Numbered from the stretch's first letter, positions 51,143 through 59,731 are shown. The stretch: 64,000 bases of DNA from Bacteroides_D sp963546395 (GCA_963546395.1 CAUUMS010000003.1:93062-157061); one strand, 5' to 3'. Translations and numbers: made by a program. The notes: generated by a model from the sequence alone, not told the origin.

Positions 51143-51730
51143 ATGAGTGAGAAGGCGTGTGATAAGCGGTCAGGGGAGGGCAATCCCGAGGTGTTGATAG
51201 GCGGGCTCATTGCGCAGTCCCGACGTGGTATGTCGCGTCCTGAGGGGGCATTCTTCCTCGTGTGGGGTTACGCATCGATGGGGGTGTCGTGGCTCATCGG
51301 GAGCCTGGCCTTGCATCGGGGCGGCATGCAGGGGCCGGGGTGGATGTGGATGATACTCCCAACTGTGGGTCTGCTGGGGACTATATGCGCGCGGAGGCTC
51401 CTACGAGACTGGGGCAAACCCTTTGGGGCTATGCGCCTTCAGGTGGCGATGCTCTGGGCCATTGTGGGGCCATCGATAGGTGCCATGGGTGTTGCGTCCC
51501 CGGGACACCCGTTGCCGGCACAGCTCTTGCTCGCAGGGTGCGGCATAGCCATTAATGGCACTCTCGTTCGCTGGAGGCCGTTGATGCTCTTTGGGATTGC
51601 GGCGATCCTTACGGGCATCGGTCTGCGTTGGGTCGATGCGGAGTGGCAGCCCTTCGCTTTTGGGCTTATTCTGGGCATTTGCATGTGTATTCCGGGTCAT
51701 CTTCTCTTTGCCCGTAAGAGGAGGGCGTGA
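51143..51730 (+). CDS. six-helix-type membrane protein of unknown function
   Basis: A 195-residue protein. The soluble N-terminus (~30 residues) is followed by several hydrophobic segments: FFLVWGYASMGVSWLIGSLA, WMWMILPTVGLLGTI, AMLWAIVGPSIGAMG, LLLAGCGIAINGTL, MLFGIAAILTGIGL and FGLILGICMCIPGHLLF. Similar small membrane proteins in Bacteroidota often sit next to a small transcription regulator, but none is here. I do not recognise a function. A hairpin terminator follows. Confidence 0.65.
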   Translation: MSEKACDKRSGEGNPEVLIGGLIAQSRRGMSRPEGAFFLVWGYASMGVSWLIGSLALHRGGMQGPGWMWMILPTVGLLGTICARRLLRDWGKPFGAMRLQVAMLWAIVGPSIGAMGVASPGHPLPAQLLLAGCGIAINGTLVRWRPLMLFGIAAILTGIGLRWVDAEWQPFAFGLILGICMCIPGHLLFARKRRA

Positions 51731-51799
51731 GCGTGGTAGGCTAGGGCATGAATCGATGTCTTCTCCGGGGTCTGGGCTGAAGGCCTCCGGGTATAACAG

Positions 51800-51843
51800 A
51801 TCAGGTAGCCCCTCATTCCAAATGGAACAAGAGGCTACCTGAT
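51800..51843. terminator. hairpin between convergent genes
   Basis: ATCAGGTAGCC (51800-51810) pairs with GGCTACCTGAT (51833-51843). Inside, TTCCA and TGGAA extend the stem with a mismatch. It lies between the membrane-protein gene (+) and the DASS transporter (-). Confidence 0.7.
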
Positions 51844-51892
51844 TGAGGTTTAATCGGACGCTAGTAGGTGCCGGGGTGGCACGCAGGGCATC

Positions 51893-53386
51893 CTACCAGA
51901 CGAATAGACCGTAGATGATGAGTGCCGCGTTGCCGATTCCGAGTCCTGCTGCCGCAATGAGGAGCCCGAAACGCTCCATGTGCTTTACGTCAATAAAGCC
52001 TGTGGAGTGCGCAATGGCGTTGGGCGGTGTGCTGACAGGGAGCATCATAGCCAGCGAGGCAGACATGGCGACCCCAATCAGCAGGGTCGTGATTCCACCA
52101 AATGGAACGAGCGTTTTGGACATACCGATGCCGACGGCCGTGAGGATGGGCATGAGCAGGGCCGCAGTGGCGGTGTTGCTGATGAAGGTGGAGAGCACCC
52201 AGCAAATGATGCCCGAGGTGATGATGACCACTAGCGCGGGCCAGGTGTCGAATGGGATGGAGGAGACGATGGTTTTTGCAAGTCCTGTGGCATTGAGGGC
52301 TTCGCCGATGGCAAAACCTCCTGCCACGAGCCAGAGCACGCTCCAGTTAATCTTTCCCAAATCGTCCTTCGTGATGACGCCGGTGAGGCTGAAGATGCCT
52401 ACGGGAACAAGTGCGGCTACGCCTGCCTGCACGCCGGTGAGCTTATCGAACATCCAGAGGAATATGGTGACGAGGAAGGTCACCTTCACCACGGTGGTAC
52501 GCCACCCTTTTTTCATCTCACCCTCGATGACTAGGTGAATGCGCTTCTGCTTGAAGGGGAACAGGCGCTTGAGGATGAACCATGAGATGAATAGGAGCAG
52601 AAACGTGAGTGGCAGTAGGCACATGACCCATTCGCCAAAGCCGATGTTGAGGTTGAGCCCGGTGGGTGAGTTTAGGTACTTCAGCGCAATGGCGTTGGGG
52701 GGAGTGCCGATGGGGGTACCCATCCCCCCCAGGTTGGCCCCGGCCGGGATGGCGAGGGCGAGGGCTATGCGCCCCTTCCCATCCTTGGGGAGCGTCTGGA
52801 GCACGGGGGCGAGTATGGTGAGCATCATCGCCGCGGTGGCGGTGTTGCTGATGAACATGGAGAAGAGCCCCGTGATGAGGATGAAGGCTAGCAGCACGTG
52901 TTCCGATTTGGTGCCGAAGGGCTTGAGCAGAAGCCTAGCCATGGCAATGTCTAGCCCCACATGGCTGGCCCCCATGGCGAGCACGAAGCCTCCGAGGAAG
53001 AGCATGATGGTGGGATCGGCGAAGGCGTGGAGTAGGCTCTTATAGTCCACAAGCTCCCCGAGAGGGAGGATGGCCTCATCGGCACGGAATATGGAGATGG
53101 CACTATCGGACACGGTGAGCAACAGCGTGACCAGGACGACGATGGAGGTGGTCCAGGCCGGGATGGGCTCAAAGATCCAGAGGAGTGCCGCGTAGATGAG
53201 TAGGGCAATGACGCGGTGTTGTGTCAGTGGCAGCTCGGGCAGGCCGAATGCGCTGGAGGGTATCCACCAGCAGATCAGCATGACCAGCGTGCACAGCAGG
53301 AAGTAGAGGAGTTTGCGAATGGCCCGTCCACGGGCGGTTTTATTATCACCGAACAGATGGACGGACAGGCGCTGTAGGGTAGTCAT
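51893..53386 (-). CDS. DASS-family (SLC13-type) sodium/dicarboxylate symporter
   Basis: A 497-residue inner-membrane transporter with about eleven or twelve helices. The two Ser-Asn-Thr substrate/Na+ motifs are present in the two inverted halves: FISNTATAAMM and FISNTATAALL. LGGMGTPIGTPPNAIA and MLPVSTPPNAIAHSTG are the matching re-entrant loops. It probably takes up succinate-like dicarboxylates with sodium; the exact substrate is not evident. No neighbouring metabolic gene gives further hints. Confidence 0.9.
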   Translation of the reverse strand: MTTLQRLSVHLFGDNKTARGRAIRKLLYFLLCTLVMLICWWIPSSAFGLPELPLTQHRVIALLIYAALLWIFEPIPAWTTSIVVLVTLLLTVSDSAISIFRADEAILPLGELVDYKSLLHAFADPTIMLFLGGFVLAMGASHVGLDIAMARLLLKPFGTKSEHVLLAFILITGLFSMFISNTATAAMMLTILAPVLQTLPKDGKGRIALALAIPAGANLGGMGTPIGTPPNAIALKYLNSPTGLNLNIGFGEWVMCLLPLTFLLLFISWFILKRLFPFKQKRIHLVIEGEMKKGWRTTVVKVTFLVTIFLWMFDKLTGVQAGVAALVPVGIFSLTGVITKDDLGKINWSVLWLVAGGFAIGEALNATGLAKTIVSSIPFDTWPALVVIITSGIICWVLSTFISNTATAALLMPILTAVGIGMSKTLVPFGGITTLLIGVAMSASLAMMLPVSTPPNAIAHSTGFIDVKHMERFGLLIAAAGLGIGNAALIIYGLFVW

Positions 53387-53898
53387 AGTTGTTGATTATT
53401 ACTGTACGATAGGCTTGCAGTTCGTCCCACTTTGGGTGGTGCATGCCCCCCCCTCGGGAGGATCTCCACCCCACCGAAGGTAATGATAATATGGGAGCGC
53501 AAAGGATTTTCTTTGTAAGACCCCTATTGTAACACCTCTTTTGGAATAGCGTTAGTCGCTTACAAGTGGCGATAAATCTACGGTTTTGGCACAATTGACG
53601 TACTAAGCGTAGGCCGCTAACTTAGAATCATAGTGCATAGGGAGTACGGATGCCCCGTGGGTGCGGTGCTTCCATGTTCAGGCTCGTACTGGAGGGCTTT
53701 TACTGGCATGCGCAGCGCAAGGGCTATGCGATACGTTGGGTTCGCATGGCCTCGCTTGCTGGGGGCCTGGATGGATGGTGTCACGAGGGACTTCGATACC
53801 CTGTGACAAGGGGAAATATTATCCGCCGAGAGCGGTGACCCTGCGCCGCGCTCGCGCAAACAGGATAGGCCAGCTATTGAGGGGGAGTGGCGATGGGG
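53387..53898. other. 512-base intergenic region
   Basis: Upstream of the DASS gene and downstream of the helicase gene. I find no supported gene and no full TAnnTTTG match on the minus strand near the DASS start. GGCGATAAATCTACGGTTTTGG (about 53567-53588) is locally AT-rich. Confidence 0.45.
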
Positions 53899-55185
53899 CT
53901 ACTTGGGCCGATGCTCGCCTCCTTTTTTGCCACCCTGGGATGGCTTGCGATGCTGCGACTTTGAGGGCCTCTTGGGGCCGTGAGGCCTTGAGGCAACTTG
54001 GCGCGTGGGTTTGGTGACAGGGGCTAGCTCGGAGGCCTCGGCGACGCTACCCTCGAGCATCACGACGGGAATGGGGGAGCCCAGGTGCTTCTCGATTTGC
54101 GCAAGGGCCTCCAGCTCGCTGTATGACGCTAGCGTTAGCGATTCCCCGTGGCTTTCGGCACGAGCTGTACGCCCGATTCGGTGCACGTACGACTCGGCTG
54201 AGGTGGGCACATTGTAGTTTACCACGAGGTCAATCTCGTCGATATCGATGCCGCGGGCGACGATGTCGGTGGCGACTAGTATGCGGCTTTGCCGTGAGCG
54301 GAAGGCTGTGAGGGCGGTCTCACGCTCGTCCTGCGAGAGGTCGGAGTGTATGGCCACCACGGAGAGCCCTTTGCGTGCGAGTCGTAGGTGGAGATCGCGC
54401 ACGGTGGTCTTCTTCTCGGCGAAGATGATGGCGCTGCGCACGTCACTCCGTTCGGCGAAGAAGCGCACGAGGGCGTGCACTTTGGCCGTCTCATCGACAA
54501 AGGCTTTGTGCTGGTCGATACGCTCGGCGGGCTGCGAGAGCGCAATGTTGATGGAGGCGGGCTTGTGTAGTATCTGCTTGGCCAGCTGGAGCACCTCTGG
54601 GGGCATGGTGGCCGAGAAGAGTAGGGTCTGCTTGCGGGCTGGCAGGCTCTCCAGGATGCGTTTGATGTCGGGGAAGAAGCCCATGTCGAGCATCCGATCG
54701 GCCTCGTCGAGCACTAGCGTCTCGATGTGGGCGAGGGGGGCGATGCCCAGTTGCAGGAACTGGATGAGGCGACCGGGCGTGGCCACAAGGATATCGGCCC
54801 CCGACTCCATGGCATCGCGCTGTAGGTTCCACTGCCGCCCGTCATTGCCCCCGTAGATGGCCTTGGAGCCAACGGAAGTGAAGTAGCCAAACCCTTCTAC
54901 CTGCTGATCGATCTGTAGCACGAGCTCGCGGGTGGGAGCTACAATTAACACGCGGGGGCCCACGGCGGCGGGGGTCTCGCTGAGCTGGCTCAGGATGGGG
55001 AGCAGGAAGGCGGCCGTTTTCCCGGTGCCGGTTTGCGCAGAGCCGATGAGATCCCTCCCCTCGAGGATGAGGGGGATGGCTTGCGCCTGGATCTCGGTGG
55101 GACGGGAGAACCCCATGGCCTCTAACCCCTCTAGCAACGAGGGGGCCAGTGCGAATGCGGAGAATGTGGGGGTGGTACTCGTCAT
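53899..55185 (-). CDS. DEAD-box RNA helicase
   Basis: A 428-residue helicase from ATG 55185 (MTSTTPTFSAFALAPSLLEGLEAMGF, Q-motif region). Motifs are GSAQTGTGKT (Walker A), LDEADRMLDMG (motif II), FSATMP (III) and HRIGRTAR (VI). A basic C-terminal tail (KRPSKSQHRKPSQGGKK) probably binds RNA. The family is RhlE-like and acts in ribosome assembly and RNA decay. Longer in-frame extension runs through a tRNA gene and is rejected. The start is only 20 bases after the tRNA-Val(GAC) 3' end, so it is probably transcribed together with the tRNAs. Confidence 0.93.
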   Translation of the reverse strand: MTSTTPTFSAFALAPSLLEGLEAMGFSRPTEIQAQAIPLILEGRDLIGSAQTGTGKTAAFLLPILSQLSETPAAVGPRVLIVAPTRELVLQIDQQVEGFGYFTSVGSKAIYGGNDGRQWNLQRDAMESGADILVATPGRLIQFLQLGIAPLAHIETLVLDEADRMLDMGFFPDIKRILESLPARKQTLLFSATMPPEVLQLAKQILHKPASINIALSQPAERIDQHKAFVDETAKVHALVRFFAERSDVRSAIIFAEKKTTVRDLHLRLARKGLSVVAIHSDLSQDERETALTAFRSRQSRILVATDIVARGIDIDEIDLVVNYNVPTSAESYVHRIGRTARAESHGESLTLASYSELEALAQIEKHLGSPIPVVMLEGSVAEASELAPVTKPTRQVASRPHGPKRPSKSQHRKPSQGGKKGGEHRPK

Positions 55186-55205
55186 AGGGGTAGAGGTGTG
55201 GAATG

Positions 55206-55280
55206 TGGGAGCTACTGGGTTCGAACCAGCGACCTCCTGCATGTCAAGCAGGTGCTCTAAACCGGCTGAGCTAAACTCCC
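55206..55280 (-). tRNA. tRNA-Val (anticodon GAC)
   Basis: On the minus strand GGGAGTT (5' at 55280) pairs with AGCTCCC (55213-55207) and A55206 is the discriminator. The anticodon stem CCTGC/GCAGG encloses TTGACAT, anticodon GAC for GUC/GUU. The T-loop GGTTCGAACC is present; CCA is not encoded. Third of three Val genes in a row. Confidence 0.93.
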
Positions 55281-55412
55281 TGTGTGATATGGGGGACTGA
55301 AGTGCGCCCGGCGTGTGCTGGATGATTCCCAGTGGGCCGCTAACAAAAAAGGGAACACCCGCGGGCACTCCCTTTCCTACGTTCGGTAATGAAATAATGT
55401 GAAACGAATGCG

Positions 55413-55487
55413 TGGGAGCTATAGGGCTCGAACCTATGACCCTCTGCTTGTAAGGCAGATGCTCTGAACCAACTGAGCTAAGCTCCC
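55413..55487 (-). tRNA. tRNA-Val (anticodon TAC), copy 2
   Basis: GGGAGCT (5' at 55487) pairs with AGCTCCC. The anticodon loop is CTTACAA in stem TCTGC/GCAGA, anticodon TAC. T-loop GGTTCGAGCC. It is identical to the gene at 55518-55592. Confidence 0.94.
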
Positions 55488-55517
55488 GAATGCCCGAAGG
55501 CTAGACCGTCACTACCG

Positions 55518-55592
55518 TGGGAGCTATAGGGCTCGAACCTATGACCCTCTGCTTGTAAGGCAGATGCTCTGAACCAACTGAGCTAAGCTCCC
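55518..55592 (-). tRNA. tRNA-Val (anticodon TAC), copy 1
   Basis: Same sequence as the tRNA at 55413-55487, anticodon TAC, CCA not encoded. It is the first gene of the tRNA-Val array, about 40 bases after the promoter. Confidence 0.94.
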
Positions 55593-55634
55593 GGGTCAGG
55601 GGATGCCGATGTTGGGAATCCCCTGATGACGGCG

Positions 55635-55666
55635 CAAAGGTAGGTACTTTGCGCCGAACTGGCAAA
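55635..55666 (-). promoter_or_regulatory. promoter of the tRNA-Val array (TTTG-N20-TACCTTTG) inside an inverted repeat
   Basis: On the minus strand TTTG (55666-55663) and TACCTTTG (55642-55635) are 20 bases apart, a full match to the Bacteroidota promoter. The perfect inverted repeat GGCGCAAAG (55631-55639) / CTTTGCGCC (55647-55655) covers the -7 box and could bind a regulator or fold. Confidence 0.78.
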
Positions 55667-55710
55667 TTCTAACAGGTAAAAAAATCGTTACCCGTGTCGC
55701 GGCACGGCTG

Positions 55711-56028
55711 TTACGGCTCCTCTATGATGAACAGATCCTCGTCGGGGCATCGCATGTAGTAGGTCTCACGTGCGTACTTCTCAAGGTTCTGCGCATCGGT
55801 TTGCAGCTCGTTCAGACGCTGACGATCCTGCACAATGCGCTCCATGTAGTACTCCCGTTGACGCTCGAGGGTGCGCACCCGCTTACGGGCCGACAGGATG
55901 TTGTAGAGGCTGTCCGCATCGAAGAAGGAGACCCACACCACGAACACGGCAAACCCCACGGCGTACCCATTCCGCCGGAGTGGGGCGAGGCGTTGCCACA
56001 CCCTATGTATGCCGTGCTGCAAGTCCAT
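55711..56028 (-). CDS. FtsB/DivIC-family cell-division protein
   Basis: A 105-residue bitopic membrane protein: short cytoplasmic N-terminus, one membrane helix (YAVGFAVFVVWVSFF) and a coiled coil (RTLERQREYYMERIVQDRQRLNELQ) ending with YARETYYMRCPDEDLFIIEE, the conserved DivIC/FtsB tail. It should form the septal FtsQ-L-B type complex. It is 29 bases downstream of the OmpH-like gene. Confidence 0.88.
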   Translation of the reverse strand: MDLQHGIHRVWQRLAPLRRNGYAVGFAVFVVWVSFFDADSLYNILSARKRVRTLERQREYYMERIVQDRQRLNELQTDAQNLEKYARETYYMRCPDEDLFIIEEP

Positions 56029-56057
56029 CTCCTGGATGCTTTGAGGTAGAGTGGGGG

Positions 56058-56705
56058 CTACTTGCCGGATGTCTGACGTTTGGCCGCGTATTCCGCATTG
56101 AGGCCCTGAAGCACCTCGGCGGTTACAGAGAGGCGTGGATCGGCGTAGAGCGTCCCTGTGCTGAGGATGTAGTTGAACCCCTTCTGCTGGTTGTAGCGGC
56201 CAATGAAATCGATGATGGCAGACTGCACCTTGCGGAGGCGCACCTGCTCTTCCTCTAGCAGCTGCTGACGCTTGGACTCTTGCAGCTGGAGGAAACGCTG
56301 CTGCTCGGCTCCCAGCTCTTCCTGTTGCTGCTGAGCTTCGCTACGCGTCATAAGACCCTTCTGCACCTTGTCTTGAAACTCGGCCATCCGCTGCTCGAGG
56401 GCTTTGCCCTTGCTGGTGAGCTCTTTCTCGGCGGACGCACTCAGCGAGGCCATCTCGCGCTCCATCTCGTCGTAGTAGTCGTAGGCGTGAAGCAGCGAGT
56501 CCATGTTGACCCATGCAATGCGCAGCCCCACGGTGGGTAGCTCGCCAGCGGGGGCTGGTGGTAGGGCGGCAACCTCTGTGGGGGCCACTTTCGCAGAGTC
56601 TACGGGAGTGGATGAGGCGTTCCCACCATTCTTGTTGTCGCAGGATGATAGCATGGACGTAGCCGCAGCTACGAGTCCGACCATTAGTGCGGTTGTCTTC
56701 TTCAT
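56058..56705 (-). CDS. OmpH/Skp-family protein, predicted lipoprotein
   Basis: A 215-residue protein from ATG 56705 (MKKTTALMVGLVAAATSMLSSC). The Cys after LSS suggests a lipid anchor, unlike soluble Skp. An Ala/Pro linker is followed by RIAWVNMDSLLHAYDYYDEM and a long Gln/Glu-rich coiled coil, then FNYILSTGTLYADPRLSVTAEVL, the OmpH C-terminal core. Skp proteins chaperone outer-membrane proteins through the periplasm. A -7 element lies about 70 bases upstream; FtsB/DivIC follows. Confidence 0.88.
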   Translation of the reverse strand: MKKTTALMVGLVAAATSMLSSCDNKNGGNASSTPVDSAKVAPTEVAALPPAPAGELPTVGLRIAWVNMDSLLHAYDYYDEMEREMASLSASAEKELTSKGKALEQRMAEFQDKVQKGLMTRSEAQQQQEELGAEQQRFLQLQESKRQQLLEEEQVRLRKVQSAIIDFIGRYNQQKGFNYILSTGTLYADPRLSVTAEVLQGLNAEYAAKRQTSGK

Positions 56706-56772
56706 CGTCTTGGATATTCGCAGCAAGCGGGGCTGTGCTTACACCGTATTACCCGCATAGGCATCAACACAG

Positions 56773-56780
56773 CAAAGGTA
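56773..56780 (-). promoter_or_regulatory. -7 promoter element of the OmpH-like gene (TACCTTTG)
   Basis: CAAAGGTA on the plus strand reads TACCTTTG on the minus strand, 67 bases before ATG 56705. The rest of 56706-57036 holds only the terminator at 56971-57011. Confidence 0.6.
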
Positions 56781-56970
56781 CGACGAAATTTCTGACTTCC
56801 ATACGTTGCCGCCGGAGTAATGTGCAGGGGTAATGGGGACGCAAAGGGGGGATTTGTGCGCATGCTCCATGGGGCTACATTGTAAAGAAGGCGGCTCCTG
56901 ACTTGTAACTCCAGCAATAAGAAGGTGGCAATTCGCAGCTTGCCTGTAGTGTGGGTAAAATGCAGATACA

Positions 56971-57011
56971 AAAAGTGGGCCCTCGGCAATGAATGCCAAG
57001 AGCCCACTTTT
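56971..57011 (-). terminator. rho-independent terminator of the protease gene
   Basis: AAAAGTGGGCCCTCGGCA (56971-56988) pairs with TGCCAAGAGCCCACTTTT (56994-57011) with two mismatches around ATGAA. Read on the minus strand it is followed by further T residues, 25 bases after the protease stop. Confidence 0.85.
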
Positions 57012-57036
57012 GCATGATTCGGGATAACGACTCCGA

Positions 57037-58131
57037 CTACTCTTCTGAGCGTACGGTCTTACGCTCGGGTAGCGGGCACCCGTACGTATCGAGTAGGTAG
57101 TTGTCTAGGTCGTCTGCCTTTTTGGCCAGATCGGTTAACTCCTGCGAGATGCGCTCCCTGTACGGGCTATCAAGGTCGGCCAGGTGCACGCAGTAGTAAA
57201 GCACGATGTCATTTTCGCGCAGGCTGAACTGGTACGGTGGTACTGGGTCGCTGAGTAGGTACTCGAGTACAGGGCCTAAATCCTTCTTGGGCAGCGTGTT
57301 GACATTCGAGTAGAAGATCAAGAACCGTGTGTTGTACACGTACATCGAGAGCTGCGCACTCCCACGGTAGAAGCGCCAGAATTCTTTGCCGACACGTGTC
57401 GTAACTGGATCGATACCCATATTGGCGATAATTCCCTCTACCAGCTCCGCTAATGGGCTCAGCTTTGTCTCCTTGAAGGCATCGGCGGGAAGCTTGGCTC
57501 CGCACGAGGTGCAGAATTCCTGCTCGGTGGCTATGGGCGTGTCGCAGCCTGAGCACTGTACGTGAAACTCCTTGTCGGTGATGCTATCGAGGGTTGCCAA
57601 TACCTTTTGCAGGTCGGAGACGGGTATACCGTACCCGACGTTTTCAGCGTCAACCATCTTGCTCACCGTCACGGCAACCACTTCGCCGTTGGCGTTGAAC
57701 ATGGGGCCACCGGAGTTGCCCGGGTTTACCGCGGCATCGGTCTGTATCAGATAGCGGTTGTCAACTCGCTGACGGGGTGACGATACGATACCCTCGGTTA
57801 CAGAGAATGGCTTGCCGAAGGGGAACCCAGCCACCGTCATGCGATCGCCTAGTTCCACGGTTCCAGCCTCAGCGATTGGGGTCGGAGCCAGGGATGAGAA
57901 ATCACCCTCGGCGGTCAGCACGGCGAGGTCGAGGCTTGGGCTGACCAGGATGACCTGGGCCCGGTAGCGATTCTCGTCCTGATCCTCCAGGGAGACCACG
58001 TGGTGCCCTTCCACCACATGGTAGTTCGTAATGAAATAGTTCGGCTGGCGGATGAGGAAACCTGACCCACTGCCAGTGAATGTGATCACTTTATGTACTG
58101 CGGAGTAGCGTGCAGCTATGCTCGATTCCAT
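57037..58131 (-). CDS. cytoplasmic trypsin-like serine protease with zinc ribbon and YbjN-like domain
   Basis: A 364-residue protein from ATG 58131 (MESSIAARYSAVHKVITF). There is no signal peptide, so it is probably cytoplasmic. Trypsin-like domain at 1-185 with His38 (TNYHVV), Asp68 (SLDLAVL) and Ser140 (NPGNSGGP). A zinc ribbon follows at 193-210 (CSGC...CTSC). The C-terminal ~140 residues (RFYRGSAQLSMYVYNTRFLIFYS, then ENDIVLYYCVHLADLDSP) look like a YbjN/type III chaperone-like domain, as in the upstream neighbour. There is no PDZ, unlike DegP. The substrate is unknown. It lies 50 bases after the YbjN-like gene. Confidence 0.82.
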   Translation of the reverse strand: MESSIAARYSAVHKVITFTGSGSGFLIRQPNYFITNYHVVEGHHVVSLEDQDENRYRAQVILVSPSLDLAVLTAEGDFSSLAPTPIAEAGTVELGDRMTVAGFPFGKPFSVTEGIVSSPRQRVDNRYLIQTDAAVNPGNSGGPMFNANGEVVAVTVSKMVDAENVGYGIPVSDLQKVLATLDSITDKEFHVQCSGCDTPIATEQEFCTSCGAKLPADAFKETKLSPLAELVEGIIANMGIDPVTTRVGKEFWRFYRGSAQLSMYVYNTRFLIFYSNVNTLPKKDLGPVLEYLLSDPVPPYQFSLRENDIVLYYCVHLADLDSPYRERISQELTDLAKKADDLDNYLLDTYGCPLPERKTVRSEE

Positions 58132-58181
58132 GTCAAACGTCGATTGGGTATGCAGTTGAGATCTGTGCGTGCCGCGGCTCG

Positions 58182-59396
58182 CTAGTCTTCCGATGCCATC
58201 TTCTCCATGACAATGCGCATGGCCTTGATGAGCACGTTGGAGGCCGGGCCAAAGTCCATGTTGGCCGACTTCTCTAGTGCCTTGGCAAACACGTGGTTCA
58301 CATCGTCCTGAAGGTCGTTGTAGAAGTACGTGCGGTAGATCATCAGCAGGGTGCGCATGCAGCACTCCATCGAATCGCTGGAGTACGCCTTGACGGCGTT
58401 ATCGTAGTTCTCCTGCAGGTTCGACCGGATGTTACCCAGGTCAGAAGCCCGGCGTGGCGAGCAGATGGTCTGCACCTTGTACAGGCTCTCGGCAAGCTCG
58501 TCGTCCGGGGAGTCGAGAAGCTTCTGGAGGAACTCCCGACCCTCGGACACTTGCACCTGGGTGTCTCCATCGGCCCAGGCATCGTCGACGGCCCGGTCTA
58601 GATCTGCGTCCAGGTTGCCCTGCGGGCGAGCGAAGTAGCTGATCTTGAACAGCGCAATGGCGAGGAAGTGCCATGCAATGCCGAAGCGGCGATCGTTGGC
58701 ATACTCGTCGATAGCTTCAATCGTCTCCCGGCACGTCTGACGGATCCCCTCGATGATGCGCTGCGTCTCCTCGGGGCTAAACGGCGTAATCTCAGGCGTG
58801 AAGAGGCGCTTAGCACCGTATTTGGTCACGAATTCGTCGTCATACTTGTCTCCGGTGAGGCACAGCTCCCGTAGCATGTACACGATTTTGTGCGTATGTG
58901 TCAACTCCAGCGGGCAGCGGAAGTTCAGGTGCAGCTCGTTGCCATCTAGCGTGAAGTGTACCAGGTCGAGATCCGATAGGTTGAGCTCGCAGACCCGGCG
59001 CATCATTGGAATCCGGCGTTCGTCGGATGGTAGCGACACGTAGGGGGCTCGTACGATGAACTCCGTATCTGTGATCTGGATGTGGAGGATGATCGAGCCG
59101 TGAGGCACCGTGAAATTGCGGCCAGGCCCATACTCACGGGGCTGGGTGCGCCCCGGCTTACGGAAAGTGAAACCTAGGAATGAGAATCCTTTCGATTGCG
59201 CAGGTGCCTCGGTCACCGGGTGATCATTGTCATGCACCACGCGGATATTGGAGTCGAAATAGTCGAGAATCGCATGTAGGCTATCGATGTAGCGCTTCTC
59301 CTCAAAAAGATCCAGGCTGCGATCGTACGCATCAAAGTCCAGCTTGGTGGCTGTAGACTCCAATGCGGGTGCTACGTACCCGAACGTTTTCTTCAT
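58182..59396 (-). CDS. YbjN-domain (type III chaperone-like) protein of unknown function
   Basis: A 404-residue soluble protein starting MKKTFGYVAPALESTATK. The middle (about 95-210) matches the YbjN-like fold: IILHIQITDTEFIVRAPYV, NELHLNFRCPLELT, then YMLRELCLTGDKYDDEFV. The C-terminal half is helical (IAWHFLAIALFKISYFARP...). The first ~90 residues are a helical module plus a Pro-rich linker. It is the first gene of a two-gene unit with the protease; the shared YbjN-like module suggests the two proteins touch each other. Function unknown. Confidence 0.72.
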   Translation of the reverse strand: MKKTFGYVAPALESTATKLDFDAYDRSLDLFEEKRYIDSLHAILDYFDSNIRVVHDNDHPVTEAPAQSKGFSFLGFTFRKPGRTQPREYGPGRNFTVPHGSIILHIQITDTEFIVRAPYVSLPSDERRIPMMRRVCELNLSDLDLVHFTLDGNELHLNFRCPLELTHTHKIVYMLRELCLTGDKYDDEFVTKYGAKRLFTPEITPFSPEETQRIIEGIRQTCRETIEAIDEYANDRRFGIAWHFLAIALFKISYFARPQGNLDADLDRAVDDAWADGDTQVQVSEGREFLQKLLDSPDDELAESLYKVQTICSPRRASDLGNIRSNLQENYDNAVKAYSSDSMECCMRTLLMIYRTYFYNDLQDDVNHVFAKALEKSANMDFGPASNVLIKAMRIVMEKMASED

Positions 59397-59459
59397 AGTT
59401 CAACAGAAGTTTCTAGTAGACAACGGTATGACGGAAATGCAGCGGAAATCCCCGCACGG

Positions 59460-59467
59460 CAAAGGTA
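59460..59467 (-). promoter_or_regulatory. -7 promoter element of the YbjN/protease pair (TACCTTTG)
   Basis: CAAAGGTA on the plus strand, TACCTTTG on the minus strand, about 65 bases upstream of the YbjN-like start. It lies back-to-back with the tRNA-Ser promoter. Confidence 0.6.
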
Positions 59468-59523
59468 TAAAAAACTGTGAACGAGCCTACAGCTGTGCCG
59501 TGTAATGCCGACATGGCCGGCGG

Positions 59524-59555
59524 TTTGGCCAATTGTGCAAAAGGGGTTACCTTTG
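59524..59555 (+). promoter_or_regulatory. tRNA-Ser promoter (TTTG-N20-TACCTTTG)
   Basis: TTTG at 59524-59527 and TACCTTTG at 59548-59555 are 20 bases apart, the Bacteroidota consensus arrangement, ending nine bases before the tRNA. Confidence 0.8.
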
Positions 59556-59564
59556 CCCCACGAA

Positions 59565-59652
59565 GGAGAGATGCCGGAGTGGTCGATCGGGGCGGTCTCG
59601 AAAACCGTTGTGCCCTTCACGGGTACCTAGGGTTCGAATCCCTATCTCTCCG
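59565..59652 (+). tRNA. tRNA-Ser (anticodon CGA)
   Basis: An 88-nucleotide class II tRNA. GGAGAGA (59565-59571) pairs with TCTCTCC (59645-59651), discriminator G59652. The anticodon loop CTCGAAA gives CGA for UCG, there is a long variable arm (TTGTGCCCTTCACGGGTACC region), and the T-loop GGTTCGAATCC is present. CCA is not encoded. The block beginning right behind it is AT-rich and accessory, so this may be an integration site. Confidence 0.94.
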
Positions 59653-59731
59653 CAATTTTTAGCATATGCGGTGCGGCTATATCTCCCGAGCTGCCTGCAA
59701 CAGATAACAGTACTCGCTTGGCATCCCGTAA

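Noticed and set aside
55186..55368. N-terminal extension of the DEAD-box helicase
   Set aside because: The extension reads through the tRNA-Val(GAC) gene; helicase homology begins after ATG 55185.
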